A stretch of 64,000 nucleotides of DNA, from contig NZ_JANHOH010000001.1 in the NCBI RefSeq assembly GCF_024498135.1, forward strand, positions 1,798,001-1,862,000, given 5' to 3'. The notes beneath the pieces were generated by a model. The model had not been told where the DNA came from and made no database searches. It was given only the letters and a program-made list of their open reading frames with translations. Source of the stretch: Mucilaginibacter aquariorum. GTDB lineage: Bacteria > Bacteroidota > Bacteroidia > Sphingobacteriales > Sphingobacteriaceae. The first letter of the stretch is position 1. Every line of letters starts with the position of its first letter. Shown piece by piece: positions 53,722-61,709 of this stretch. The position numbers were made by a program, and so were the translations under genes.

Positions 53722-53808
53722 CAAGCAAAGCGGAGCGGGGTGAGTCGACTTGCCGACTAACATAGTAACATTTCAGTCTAGATCATTAACTTCACAGCAT
53801 TATTGCAA

Positions 53809-54204
53809 ATGAATAACATCCCCAAACTCAAAGCGGCCAAAACCATTATGTTCCTCGCCGCTATTTACAACATTTTTTGGGGGATAGTTATTTCCGTCTG
53901 GCCGCAAATCATCCTTTTCGGTAATCCCCCTACCGATTTCCTGCTCATCATTCTGCGTTGCGTAGGAATGCTGGTTGGGGTTTATGGCATTGCCTATTAT
54001 TTCGCCTCGAAAGATCCGGTTGCCTACTGGCCACTGATACTGGTTGGTTTTATCGGCAAGGTGCTGGGGCCAATTGGTTCGGTATATTATATCTGGTTAG
54101 GCAAGCTTGCTCCCTCCTTTTTTTGGGTGAACGTTTGGAACGATATGATCTGGCTGCTACCCTTCGGCTGGATAATTTACCAGGCGATAAAAAAGCGGTT
54201 ATAA
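53809..54204 (+). CDS. Small four-helix membrane protein, unknown function
   Basis: 131 residues from the ATG at 53809; an upstream in-frame TTG at 53803 adds two residues. Hydrophobic helices run at about residues 10-30, 38-57, 65-88 and 97-120, with conserved-looking FWGIVISVWPQ, LRCVGMLVGVYGIAYYFAS and WNDMIWLLPFGWIIYQA segments. I do not recognise a named family. It stands alone, divergent from the YyaL-like gene, with a repeat-bearing spacer in between. Confidence 0.72.
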   Translation: MNNIPKLKAAKTIMFLAAIYNIFWGIVISVWPQIILFGNPPTDFLLIILRCVGMLVGVYGIAYYFASKDPVAYWPLILVGFIGKVLGPIGSVYYIWLGKLAPSFFWVNVWNDMIWLLPFGWIIYQAIKKRL

Positions 54205-54497
54205 AAACCTCCGGAAAACAACAAATTTTTGACCGTTCCCCGTTTTGGAAAAAAATGGAACAAAAACACCCAAATTAAGACACCTGCAGGGCGTTTCAGG
54301 GGCGTTTTTATCCGTTTAAAAGTCGTTTTTTGGCGCCAATTTCGTCACCGAATATTGCTTATAACGAAACATGCGTTTTCGCGGGTAATTATCAAATCGT
54401 TGACAAAATTGGGTACGTGGAAAATTTCAGTTGCCAATTTATTTAGCTTTCTCATGCAAATAACTAATTTCGCAGTATAAGAAAAGAGGAACAGGAT
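54205..54497. other. Gene-free spacer upstream of uvrD
   Basis: This 293-bp stretch has no supported gene. It contains a -7-like element TAATTTCG at 54465-54472 (one mismatch from TAnnTTTG), 25 bp before the TTG start of the helicase, and otherwise only AT-rich DNA with no clear hairpin. Confidence 0.5.
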
Positions 54498-56777
54498 TTG
54501 GATTATTTAGAGGGGTTAAATCCCGAGCAAAAGGCCGCAGTATTACAAATAAAAGGCCCGGTAATGATTATTGCCGGTGCAGGTTCGGGTAAAACACGTG
54601 TTATTACTTACAGGGTTGCGCACCTTATTCGCAGCGGTGTAGATAGCTTTAATATACTGGTACTTACGTTTACCAACAAGGCCGCCCGCGAAATGCGCGA
54701 GCGTATCAACCATATTTGCGGCCCCGAAGCCAAAAACATATGGATGGGTACCTTCCACTCGGTTTTTGCCAAATTACTGCGGGTTGAAGCCGATAAAATT
54801 GGCTACCCAAACAACTTTACCATATACGACACGGACGATAGCAAAAGCGTACTGCGCGCTATTTTAAAGGAAATGCAGCTTGATGATAAGCTGTACAGCG
54901 TAAATTTTGTACTAAACAGAATCTCTGCTGCAAAAAACAACCTGGTTGGCTGGCAGGAATATCAAAATAACGAGCAGATACAGGCCGATGATTTTAGCAG
55001 CGGCCGTGGCATGCTGGGCAAGATCTACGAAACTTATGCACAGCGTTGTTACCGTGCCGGAGCTATGGATTTCGACGATTTGCTCTTCAAAACCAACGAG
55101 TTACTGAAAAAACACCCCGAGGTACTGAACAAATACCAGCAGAAGTTTAAATACCTGATGGTAGATGAGTACCAGGATACCAACTTTTCGCAATACCTGA
55201 TTGTTAAGCGCCTTGCCGCGGTTAACGAGAATATATGTGTGGTAGGTGACGATGCGCAGAGTATCTATGCTTTCCGTGGGGCTAATATCCAGAACATCCT
55301 AAATTTTGAGAAGGATTACCCTGATTTGAAGATATTTAAGCTGGAGCAGAACTATCGTTCTACCCAAAACATTGTGAATGTTGCCAATAGCGTAATAGCC
55401 AACAATAAAGAGCAGCTTAAAAAGAACGTTTTCTCTGAAAAAGAAACCGGCGATAAAATAAAAGTTATGCGCGCCTTTAGCGATAACGAGGAAGGTAAGC
55501 TGGTAGCCGATGCTATTATGCAGCAGCGCAGTACCAACGGTTTAAAGTGGCACGATTTCGCTATTCTGTACCGTACCAACGCGCAATCGCGCTCTATGGA
55601 GGAGGCTTTACGCAAGAATGGGATCCCGTATAAAATATACGGAGGACTATCTTTTTATCAGCGTAAAGAGATCAAAGACCTTATAGCCTACTTCCGCCTT
55701 ACGTTTAACCCCAACGACGAGGAAGCGCTTAAACGTGTTATTAACTACCCAAAACGTGGAATTGGGGATACCACGGTAGATAGGATAATTGTTGCAGCAG
55801 ATAAAAACAGCATCACCCCTTTCGAGGTGATCATAGAAGCGAACAGGTATATAGAAAAAGCCCCGGCATCATTACATGCTTTCGCGGCTATGATACAGAG
55901 TTTTCAGGTTATAACCAAAAACCAGAGCGCTTATGAAGCTGCATTACATATTGCGCAACACTCGGGTTTGCTTAAAGACCTGTATGAAGATAAGTCTATT
56001 GAAGGACTTAACCGTTATGAAAACATACAAGAGCTGTTAAACGGGATAAAGGAGTTCTCGGAACGGGAAGATATTGAAGAAAAGGGACTTGACGTTTTTA
56101 TGCAGGATGTAGCCCTGTTAACCAACGATGACAAGGATAAAGATAAGGATGCAGACACGGTATCTTTGATGACGATCCACTCATCAAAAGGGTTGGAATT
56201 CCCACAAGTACACATTGTAGGGCTTGAAGAAAACCTGTTCCCATCTCAAATGTCGCTTAACTCGCGCAGCGATCTGGAGGAGGAACGCCGCCTGTTTTAC
56301 GTGGCCATTACCCGTGCAGAATATAAGTTAACCATTAGTTACGCAACATCGCGTTTTAAGTTTGGCACGTTAATAAGTTGCGAGCCAAGCCGCTTTTTAG
56401 ATGAGATAGACGCTAAGTACCTGGAACTTGACTTTACAGCCAAACCTGTATCTTCAGGTTCATTTGATGATGAGCGTAACGCCTGGAGCAGAAAAGCCGA
56501 TACGTTCTCAAAACCAAAAGCCGCTACTGCACCGCCGGTTAAAACAACATCTATACTGGCAAAAGCCCACGTGCCATCGCCGGATTTTAAACCGTCAGAT
56601 ACCTCAAACCTGCAGGTTGGTATGCAGGTAGAACATGAGCGTTTTGGGTTTGGTAAGGTACTTACGCTGGAAGGCAATAAACCCGATATAAAAGCAACCA
56701 TATTTTTTAAAGAAATTGGCCAAAAACAACTGCTCTTAAAATTCGCGAAACTGAGTATAATTAGTGGGGTAGAGTAA
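54498..56777 (+). CDS. UvrD/PcrA-type 3'-5' DNA helicase
   Basis: A 759-residue superfamily-1 helicase. Walker A GAGSGKTR (~27-34), the DEYQDTN Walker B, GDDAQSIYAFRGA, LEQNYRST and the C-terminal VALTRAE-type motif VAITRAEYKLTISYA are present. It unwinds DNA in repair and replication restart. The start codon is TTG: it reads TTG-GAT-TAT-TTA after an AGGA-like ribosome site at 54487-54490, and matches the MDYLxGLNPEQ family start. The C-terminus (VGMQVEHERFGFGKVLTLEG) is the PcrA/UvrD Tudor-like end. Confidence 0.93.
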   Translation: MDYLEGLNPEQKAAVLQIKGPVMIIAGAGSGKTRVITYRVAHLIRSGVDSFNILVLTFTNKAAREMRERINHICGPEAKNIWMGTFHSVFAKLLRVEADKIGYPNNFTIYDTDDSKSVLRAILKEMQLDDKLYSVNFVLNRISAAKNNLVGWQEYQNNEQIQADDFSSGRGMLGKIYETYAQRCYRAGAMDFDDLLFKTNELLKKHPEVLNKYQQKFKYLMVDEYQDTNFSQYLIVKRLAAVNENICVVGDDAQSIYAFRGANIQNILNFEKDYPDLKIFKLEQNYRSTQNIVNVANSVIANNKEQLKKNVFSEKETGDKIKVMRAFSDNEEGKLVADAIMQQRSTNGLKWHDFAILYRTNAQSRSMEEALRKNGIPYKIYGGLSFYQRKEIKDLIAYFRLTFNPNDEEALKRVINYPKRGIGDTTVDRIIVAADKNSITPFEVIIEANRYIEKAPASLHAFAAMIQSFQVITKNQSAYEAALHIAQHSGLLKDLYEDKSIEGLNRYENIQELLNGIKEFSEREDIEEKGLDVFMQDVALLTNDDKDKDKDADTVSLMTIHSSKGLEFPQVHIVGLEENLFPSQMSLNSRSDLEEERRLFYVAITRAEYKLTISYATSRFKFGTLISCEPSRFLDEIDAKYLELDFTAKPVSSGSFDDERNAWSRKADTFSKPKAATAPPVKTTSILAKAHVPSPDFKPSDTSNLQVGMQVEHERFGFGKVLTLEGNKPDIKATIFFKEIGQKQLLLKFAKLSIISGVE

Positions 56778-56931
56778 TATATATTCCCACTATTTGTAGA
56801 ACAAATTCCACAATTTTCACGCAACAACATTTAACTATCCGTTAATCCGGCATAATTAAGGTGTATTTGATAAGTGGCATTAGGTTTGGATAAGTATTAA
56901 TAACCTTTTCCCTTAACTAATATTTATTATT

Positions 56932-57312
56932 ATGTACATGATGAGCGAGACTATAAAAAAGAAGACTAACAAGTCTGCCGGTAAAAATATTCGCACCCTA
57001 CGCCATGAACATGGCTGGAGCCAGGAAGATGTGGCAAACCGTTTAGGTATATCCATCCCTGCGTTTTCAAAAATTGAAACGGGAGTTACCGATATCAACT
57101 TATCAAGACTGGAGCAAATTGCTAATATATTTGAGGTAAGCGTTGTTAACTTGCTTTCGCTTGAATATACCCAGGAGCCAAGCACGCAAGACCTAAGCCT
57201 GAGCATTATTCAGAAAAAACTTGTTGACAGAGAAGCAGAGATAGCCAATTTGCAACGTAAAGTAATTTTACTTTATGAAGAATTACTAAACAAAAACAAT
57301 GTTGCCATGTAA
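56932..57312 (+). CDS. XRE family transcriptional regulator
   Basis: A 126-residue protein: a short basic N-terminus, an HTH_3 domain (about residues 18-75; RTLRHEHGWSQEDVANRLG, then SKIETGVTDI) and a C-terminal coiled coil (QKKLVDREAEIANLQRKVILLYEELL) likely for dimerisation. Start alternatives at 56938 and 56941 exist because of the opening MYMM. It is a free-standing DNA-binding regulator without a sensory domain. It lies next to the unknown 95-residue gene and the DHp-only sensor, upstream of the peptide array. Whether it controls the array is untested. Confidence 0.87.
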   Translation: MYMMSETIKKKTNKSAGKNIRTLRHEHGWSQEDVANRLGISIPAFSKIETGVTDINLSRLEQIANIFEVSVVNLLSLEYTQEPSTQDLSLSIIQKKLVDREAEIANLQRKVILLYEELLNKNNVAM

Positions 57313-57533
57313 GTGCAACTGACACTGTTCAATAAATACAACAGTTAGTCCTTTTTTATTGCGGTAATAAAGTGATTTTTATTCACTTTCATTTAAGTAC
57401 TTTAAACTAACCTTTAATTAATTTAAGTGAGATGAAAATACGGGTCGATTTATTACCGTTTTGCATTTTAAAGAAGCCTAATCAGGTTATTTGGATTTAA
57501 AATTGTAATGACTATAGTATAACAAAAAATACT
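57313..57533. other. Spacer with two small inverted repeats
   Basis: The 221-bp gap contains an imperfect hairpin AAAGTGA (57369-57375) with TCACTTT (57383-57389), and AGTAT-aacaaaaa-ATACT at about 57515-57532, directly before the start of the 95-residue gene. The second could be an operator for the XRE regulator. No gene is supported here. Confidence 0.4.
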
Positions 57534-57821
57534 ATGTCAAATTACATGATATCTATTTCAAATGCCGACTTGCCAAAAGGTGGGACCATACATGATAGGC
57601 GCAGCAAGTTAAAAGTTAAAGCATCTGGGTTGGTAAAAACACGTGTAAAACCCAGGAAGGGTGAGGTAAGGTTTTTTGTTACTGCAGGTAATGAAACCCT
57701 GGCCTTTGAAACTGAAGGCTATAAACGACACAGACAATTACTTATCCTGCAAATGATATCAATGTATTGTATGTATTTGGGATTATTTGAAGCACAGATA
57801 CATAGTACCTATCCAAGTTGA
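57534..57821 (+). CDS. Small protein of unknown function (95 residues)
   Basis: A 95-residue soluble protein with a basic centre (DRRSKLKVKASGLVKTRVKPRKGEV) and a hydrophobic, aromatic C-terminal region (LLILQMISMYCMYLGLF). No signal peptide, no recognised domain. It ends 13 bp before the stop of the convergent sensor gene and lies downstream of the XRE gene. The sequence looks real (consistent start, spacing) but I cannot assign a function. Confidence 0.6.
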   Translation: MSNYMISISNADLPKGGTIHDRRSKLKVKASGLVKTRVKPRKGEVRFFVTAGNETLAFETEGYKRHRQLLILQMISMYCMYLGLFEAQIHSTYPS

Positions 57822-57834
57822 GGATAATGATCAA

Positions 57835-59277
57835 TTAAAAAACCTTTTTACTGGTATCATTAAGCATCTCACTCATTTCGATGATCTTCTGATCAATATC
57901 GGATACGCACTTATCCATCATATTAATACATTCCTTTTCATCCACAAGCCCTTCTTTCTCTAAATTCATTAAGCCGCGCAGTGTGGCTATCGGCCCCCGT
58001 ATTTGGTGTGACAAATAGGACGAATACTCGGAAAGCTTCTTGTTCTTTATCTGCAGGTCTTTTGTACGCTCATCAATAATTTCTTCAAGATGATGATTTA
58101 CCCTGTCAAGGTTATCCTTCTGTCGGGAAACCTCTTCATTAAGTTCGGTAAGTTTGGTATTTGTTAACGTTTTACGTTTAACATTGCTTATTAAAAGGGC
58201 TATTACTACCAATAACAAACCGGCCACAATAGTTACCGCCCAAAACTTAATACGATCGTTTTGTTGCCTTTGTATAATAAGCTCATTTTCGCGCTGCCTT
58301 GCCTGCTGTTTAAATTGCTCCTGCAGCATGCTTATTTGAGTAGACTCGTTAGAAGTATAAATCGTACTGTCTTGCCTAAATATCATTTGCAGATAATACA
58401 AAGCACGTTCGTAGTTCTTACGCTTAGCCTCTAACTGATAAATAGTGTAATTATAATCAGACTCCAGTTTCTCATCTTTAACAGCTTTTGAGTAAGCCTG
58501 CCCTTCCCTTACAATCTTCTCTGCATCGTCGAACCTCTTTTGCGCGATATATAGCGATGCAAGCGTTAAGTTTGTACTGGCAACGGGTTTATTCAAATCT
58601 CTTTCTTTAGCCGCTTTATTGGCCGCCAATAACAGCTTTTCGGCAATATCATATTGATTAAGATTAAAATAAATTACCCCCCTGTTTTGAAGCGCCTGAA
58701 TAAGGTTTACCGAATCTTTAATAGAGGAAAAGATCTCATTACCCTTGTCATAATAAGTTAAAGCCTGATAAAAGCTTTTTTTACGATAATAAACGTTACC
58801 AATATTTAAATAAAGAGAACCTGTTAACTGCTTATCAGCCAGTTTTTCGGCAATAACTAAGGCTTTTTTTAAATACTCTAATGAGTTTGCGTAATTATTA
58901 TCCAGATATAAGTTGCCTATATTATTATAAACTTTTGCCTGGCTTCGTAGGTCTTTAATTTTTGAAAAGTAAGAGAGTGCCTGTAAATAATCATGAATAG
59001 CTGCGCTTGCCTGGTTTAAATAATATTTACCAATACCCCTCACACGATAAGCCTCGCCTATCCCTTTATCGTAACCGGCCTTTTCTGCAATAGCCAGCGC
59101 TTTGGATGCGTAACTAACTGTTTGATCCGGGCTTGTTAAGCGGTTATCGTAAGCTTGCTTATTTAATTTTATTACTTCGTTTGTATCCTGTGCAGCAACA
59201 TCAACATCCACATTACCCTTCGCATATACAGTACTACAAACAAAAAAGAAAATAAGAAGAGTAAAAATTCTATTCAT
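57835..59277 (-). CDS. TPR-repeat sensor with DHp domain but no ATPase domain
   Basis: 480 residues from the ATG at 59277, which opens with a signal peptide (MNRIFTLLIFFFVCSTVYA-KG). Periplasmic TPR repeats occupy about residues 30-310, a membrane helix ~350-370, a coiled coil ~375-415, and a DHp segment with YLSHQIRGPIATLRGL (~420-440) whose His is the phospho-acceptor candidate. The protein ends about 45 residues later; there is no HATPase domain, no N-box or G-box, and no remnant downstream, since the neighbour's stop is 13 bp away. So it cannot autophosphorylate alone. It is divergent from the peptide array. Confidence 0.85.
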   Translation of the reverse strand: MNRIFTLLIFFFVCSTVYAKGNVDVDVAAQDTNEVIKLNKQAYDNRLTSPDQTVSYASKALAIAEKAGYDKGIGEAYRVRGIGKYYLNQASAAIHDYLQALSYFSKIKDLRSQAKVYNNIGNLYLDNNYANSLEYLKKALVIAEKLADKQLTGSLYLNIGNVYYRKKSFYQALTYYDKGNEIFSSIKDSVNLIQALQNRGVIYFNLNQYDIAEKLLLAANKAAKERDLNKPVASTNLTLASLYIAQKRFDDAEKIVREGQAYSKAVKDEKLESDYNYTIYQLEAKRKNYERALYYLQMIFRQDSTIYTSNESTQISMLQEQFKQQARQRENELIIQRQQNDRIKFWAVTIVAGLLLVVIALLISNVKRKTLTNTKLTELNEEVSRQKDNLDRVNHHLEEIIDERTKDLQIKNKKLSEYSSYLSHQIRGPIATLRGLMNLEKEGLVDEKECINMMDKCVSDIDQKIIEMSEMLNDTSKKVF

Positions 59278-59408
59278 TAGGGCTCTATACGTTATATTAT
59301 GGTGAAAGTTATAAAATAAATACAACAATAATACATAAGGTTAAATTTTTAAAAAAACAAGCACAAAAAATTGTTAAAAATTGTTACCTTATAAATGAAA
59401 AACATACT

Positions 59409-59416
59409 TATATTTG
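59409..59416 (+). promoter_or_regulatory. Candidate -7 promoter element for the peptide array
   Basis: TATATTTG matches the TAnnTTTG consensus on the plus strand, 170 bp upstream of the first peptide gene. A TTG lies further upstream at 59381, but the spacing is longer than usual, so this is a weak call. The same 308-bp spacer holds an ATTGAA...TTCAAT inverted repeat at 59466-59482 that may be an operator. Confidence 0.35.
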
Positions 59417-59585
59417 TGCTGTTAATATACTGACTATTAATTAGTTAAGTGTGCTATAATATATTATTGAACAATATTCAATAGTACGAATAAATATGCT
59501 AATGTTGTTAACTTATAGTTACAATTTCCAATTTAAATGGAGATAAAGTAGCCATATAATTAACATTTGTTTACAGGTTAATAAA

Positions 59586-59744
59586 ATGAAAAATAATATG
59601 AAAAGAAATCTACTTGCATACATAGTGTTAATAAGCGGCGTGTTACTATCCTCCTGCGTTAAACAAACAAGTGTGCGTACAACAATGGATATATTTTTAA
59701 AGGCTACTACCGGTATAAGAAAAGATATTGGCACGGCAGATTAA
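59586..59744 (+). CDS. Exported peptide 1 of the TAD-end family (lipoprotein type)
   Basis: A 52-residue peptide starting MKNNMKRNLLAY, with a hydrophobic signal segment ending in a lipobox LSSC (Cys 24). The mature tail ends RKDIGTAD at the stop codon. It is the first of twelve tandem same-strand genes whose products all end in the D-[V/I]-[G/A]-T-A-D motif. This one carries RK instead of KK before the motif. Unknown function. Confidence 0.75.
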   Translation: MKNNMKRNLLAYIVLISGVLLSSCVKQTSVRTTMDIFLKATTGIRKDIGTAD

Positions 59745-59784
59745 TAAAGAAATAAGTTAGAAAAGAATATTAAAAAACACAGTT

Positions 59785-59928
59785 ATGAAAAAGTTAATTA
59801 TAGCAGCAGCACTAATTTCATCAACAGGCATTTTACCATCATTTACCAAACAGGTGACTGTAAAACCCAATGCCCCCTTCATGCAAAGCACAATGACATT
59901 TAAAAAAGACATTGGCACTGCAGATTAA
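59785..59928 (+). CDS. Exported peptide 2 of the TAD-end family
   Basis: A 47-residue peptide: MKKLIIAAALISSTGILPSF, then a short variable stretch (TKQVTVKPNAPFMQST), ending KKDIGTAD. The ILPSF position corresponds to ILPSC in peptide 5, so an ancestral lipobox Cys seems to have been replaced by Phe. Same strand and spacing as its neighbours, 40 bp after peptide 1. Confidence 0.78.
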   Translation: MKKLIIAAALISSTGILPSFTKQVTVKPNAPFMQSTMTFKKDIGTAD

Positions 59929-59971
59929 TTAACCTATCAACAAGCCCCCTAACAACCTAAAATAAATTATT

Positions 59972-60115
59972 ATGAAAAAGTTGATCATAGCAGCAGCATT
60001 AGTTTTAACAACAGCAGTTTTACCGTCATACACCAAACAGGTAAACGTAAAACCTACTGCCACCTTCGTGCAAAACACAATGACATTTAAAAAAGACATT
60101 GGCACTGCCGATTAA
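59972..60115 (+). CDS. Exported peptide 3 of the TAD-end family
   Basis: A 47-residue peptide, nearly identical to peptide 4. MKKLIIAAALVLTTAVLPSY is the signal region (Tyr at the lipobox Cys position), followed by TKQVNVKPTATFVQNTMTF and KKDIGTAD at the end. It differs from peptide 4 at one residue (Asn for Thr at about position 25). Confidence 0.8.
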   Translation: MKKLIIAAALVLTTAVLPSYTKQVNVKPTATFVQNTMTFKKDIGTAD

Positions 60116-60161
60116 TTTAACCCTATTAACAAATACCCCTAACAACCTAAAATAAATCATT

Positions 60162-60305
60162 ATGAAAAAGTTGATCATAGCAGCAGCATTAGTTTTAACA
60201 ACAGCAGTTTTACCGTCATACACCAAACAGGTAACCGTAAAACCTACTGCCACCTTCGTGCAAAACACAATGACATTTAAAAAAGACATTGGTACTGCCG
60301 ATTAA
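60162..60305 (+). CDS. Exported peptide 4 of the TAD-end family
   Basis: A 47-residue peptide almost identical to peptide 3, from a recent duplication (190-bp spacing). It ends in KKDIGTAD. Confidence 0.8.
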   Translation: MKKLIIAAALVLTTAVLPSYTKQVTVKPTATFVQNTMTFKKDIGTAD

Positions 60306-60352
60306 TTAATTCATAAAATAAAATACCCCCTTAACAACTAAAATAAACCATC

Positions 60353-60502
60353 ATGAAAAAGACCATCATAACAGCAGTAGCATTATTACTATTAAGCGCA
60401 GGCATCTTACCATCATGCACAAAAGAAAACACCGCTAAACCTACAGCAACAATTGAGAGAAGCACTACAGCTAACAAAAAGGACGTAGGCACCGCCGACT
60501 AA
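60353..60502 (+). CDS. Exported peptide 5 of the TAD-end family (lipoprotein type)
   Basis: A 49-residue peptide with a signal MKKTIITAVALLLLSAG and lipobox ILPSC (Cys 22), a variable linker rich in Thr/Ala, and NKKDVGTAD at the end. It is the first to carry the V form and the full NKK-type motif, and so links peptides 1-4 with the repeat-bearing peptides 6-10. Confidence 0.8.
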   Translation: MKKTIITAVALLLLSAGILPSCTKENTAKPTATIERSTTANKKDVGTAD

Positions 60503-60560
60503 TTATAACTAACAACACGATAGCAATTAACACAAATCATAAAAACATTTCAATACGATC

Positions 60561-60803
60561 ATGAAAAAATTCATCATAGCAGCAGCATTAATATTCAGCA
60601 CAGGCGCTTTATCAGCAGCAACTTTAACCGTTAATAACAATGCTTCCCCGGCAAAAGCCACTTCAAACAAAAAAGACGTTGGCACTGCAGATAACAAAAA
60701 GGATGTGGGTACTGCTGACAATAAAAAAGACGTAGGCACCGCAGATAACAAGAAAGATGTTGGTACTGCCGATAACAAAAAAGACGTAGGTACCGCAGAC
60801 TAA
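60561..60803 (+). CDS. Exported multi-copy repeat peptide 6
   Basis: An 80-residue protein: signal MKKFIIAAALIFSTGALSA (to about residue 19), a 16-residue linker, then five back-to-back NKKDVGTAD units (residues 36-80) ending at the stop. Units share the peptide but differ in codon use, for example GTT/GTA for Val and GAC/GAT for Asp. The layout resembles eukaryotic pheromone or neuropeptide precursors: multiple identical peptides separated by dibasic NKK sites in one secreted precursor. The processing model is inference. Confidence 0.88.
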   Translation: MKKFIIAAALIFSTGALSAATLTVNNNASPAKATSNKKDVGTADNKKDVGTADNKKDVGTADNKKDVGTADNKKDVGTAD

Positions 60804-60867
60804 TTACAATCAACAACAACACGACAATCAATTAACACAAATCATAAAAAATACTTCAAATAAGATC

Positions 60868-61083
60868 ATGAAAAAATTAATCATAGCAGCAGCAATCATA
60901 TTCAGCACTTTAACCGCAACCACCGTTAACGCTTCAACTTTCTCAAACAAAAAAGACGTTGGCACTGCCGATAACAAAAAGGATGTAGGTACTGCTGACA
61001 ATAAAAAAGATGTAGGCACCGCAGATAACAAGAAAGATGTTGGTACTGCCGATAACAAAAAGGATGTAGGTACCGCAGACTAA
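60868..61083 (+). CDS. Exported multi-copy repeat peptide 7
   Basis: A 71-residue protein: signal and linker (MKKLIIAAAIIFSTLTATTV, then a short NASTFS segment, cleavage plausible at VNA-S) and five NKKDVGTAD units. It is almost identical to peptide 8 over 280 bp, including upstream DNA, indicating very recent duplication. Confidence 0.88.
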   Translation: MKKLIIAAAIIFSTLTATTVNASTFSNKKDVGTADNKKDVGTADNKKDVGTADNKKDVGTADNKKDVGTAD

Positions 61084-61147
61084 TTACAATCAACAACAAC
61101 ACGACAATCAATTAACACAAATCATAAAAAATACTTCAAATAAGATC

Positions 61148-61363
61148 ATGAAAAAATTAATCATAGCAGCAGCAATCATATTCAGCACTTTAACCGCAAC
61201 CACCGTTAACGCTTCAACTTTCTCAAACAAAAAAGACGTTGGCACTGCCGATAACAAAAAGGATGTAGGTACTGCTGACAATAAAAAAGATGTAGGCACC
61301 GCAGATAACAAGAAAGATGTTGGTACTGCCGATAACAAAAAAGACGTAGGTACCGCAGACTAA
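61148..61363 (+). CDS. Exported multi-copy repeat peptide 8
   Basis: A 71-residue protein near-identical to peptide 7. The visible differences fall at synonymous positions in the fifth repeat unit (AAG-GAT versus AAA-GAC). Confidence 0.88.
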   Translation: MKKLIIAAAIIFSTLTATTVNASTFSNKKDVGTADNKKDVGTADNKKDVGTADNKKDVGTADNKKDVGTAD

Positions 61364-61428
61364 TTACAATCAACAACAACACGACAATCAATTAACACAA
61401 ATCATAAAAAATACTTCAAAATAAGATC

Positions 61429-61644
61429 ATGAAAAAATTAATCATAGCAGCAGCAATCATATTCAGCACTTTATCAGCAACTACCGTTAGCGCATCAGCT
61501 TTCTCAAACAAAAAAGACGTTGGCACTGCCGATAACAAAAAGGATGTAGGTACCGCTGACAATAAAAAAGATGTAGGCACCGCTGATAACAAGAAAGATG
61601 TTGGTACTGCCGATAACAAAAAAGACGTAGGCACTGCAGACTAA
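61429..61644 (+). CDS. Exported multi-copy repeat peptide 9
   Basis: A 71-residue protein with a related but distinct linker (SATTVSASAFS) and five NKKDVGTAD units. It shares the gene start and spacing with 7, 8 and 10, and its signal and linker are closest to those of peptide 10. Confidence 0.88.
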   Translation: MKKLIIAAAIIFSTLSATTVSASAFSNKKDVGTADNKKDVGTADNKKDVGTADNKKDVGTADNKKDVGTAD

Positions 61645-61709
61645 TTACAATCAACAACAACACGACAATCAACTAATACAAATCATAAAAAACATTTCCA
61701 AATACGATC

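Noticed and set aside
53653..53745. CRISPR or attachment-site candidate
   Set aside because: Only two palindromes, shared with other spacers; no integrase or tRNA.
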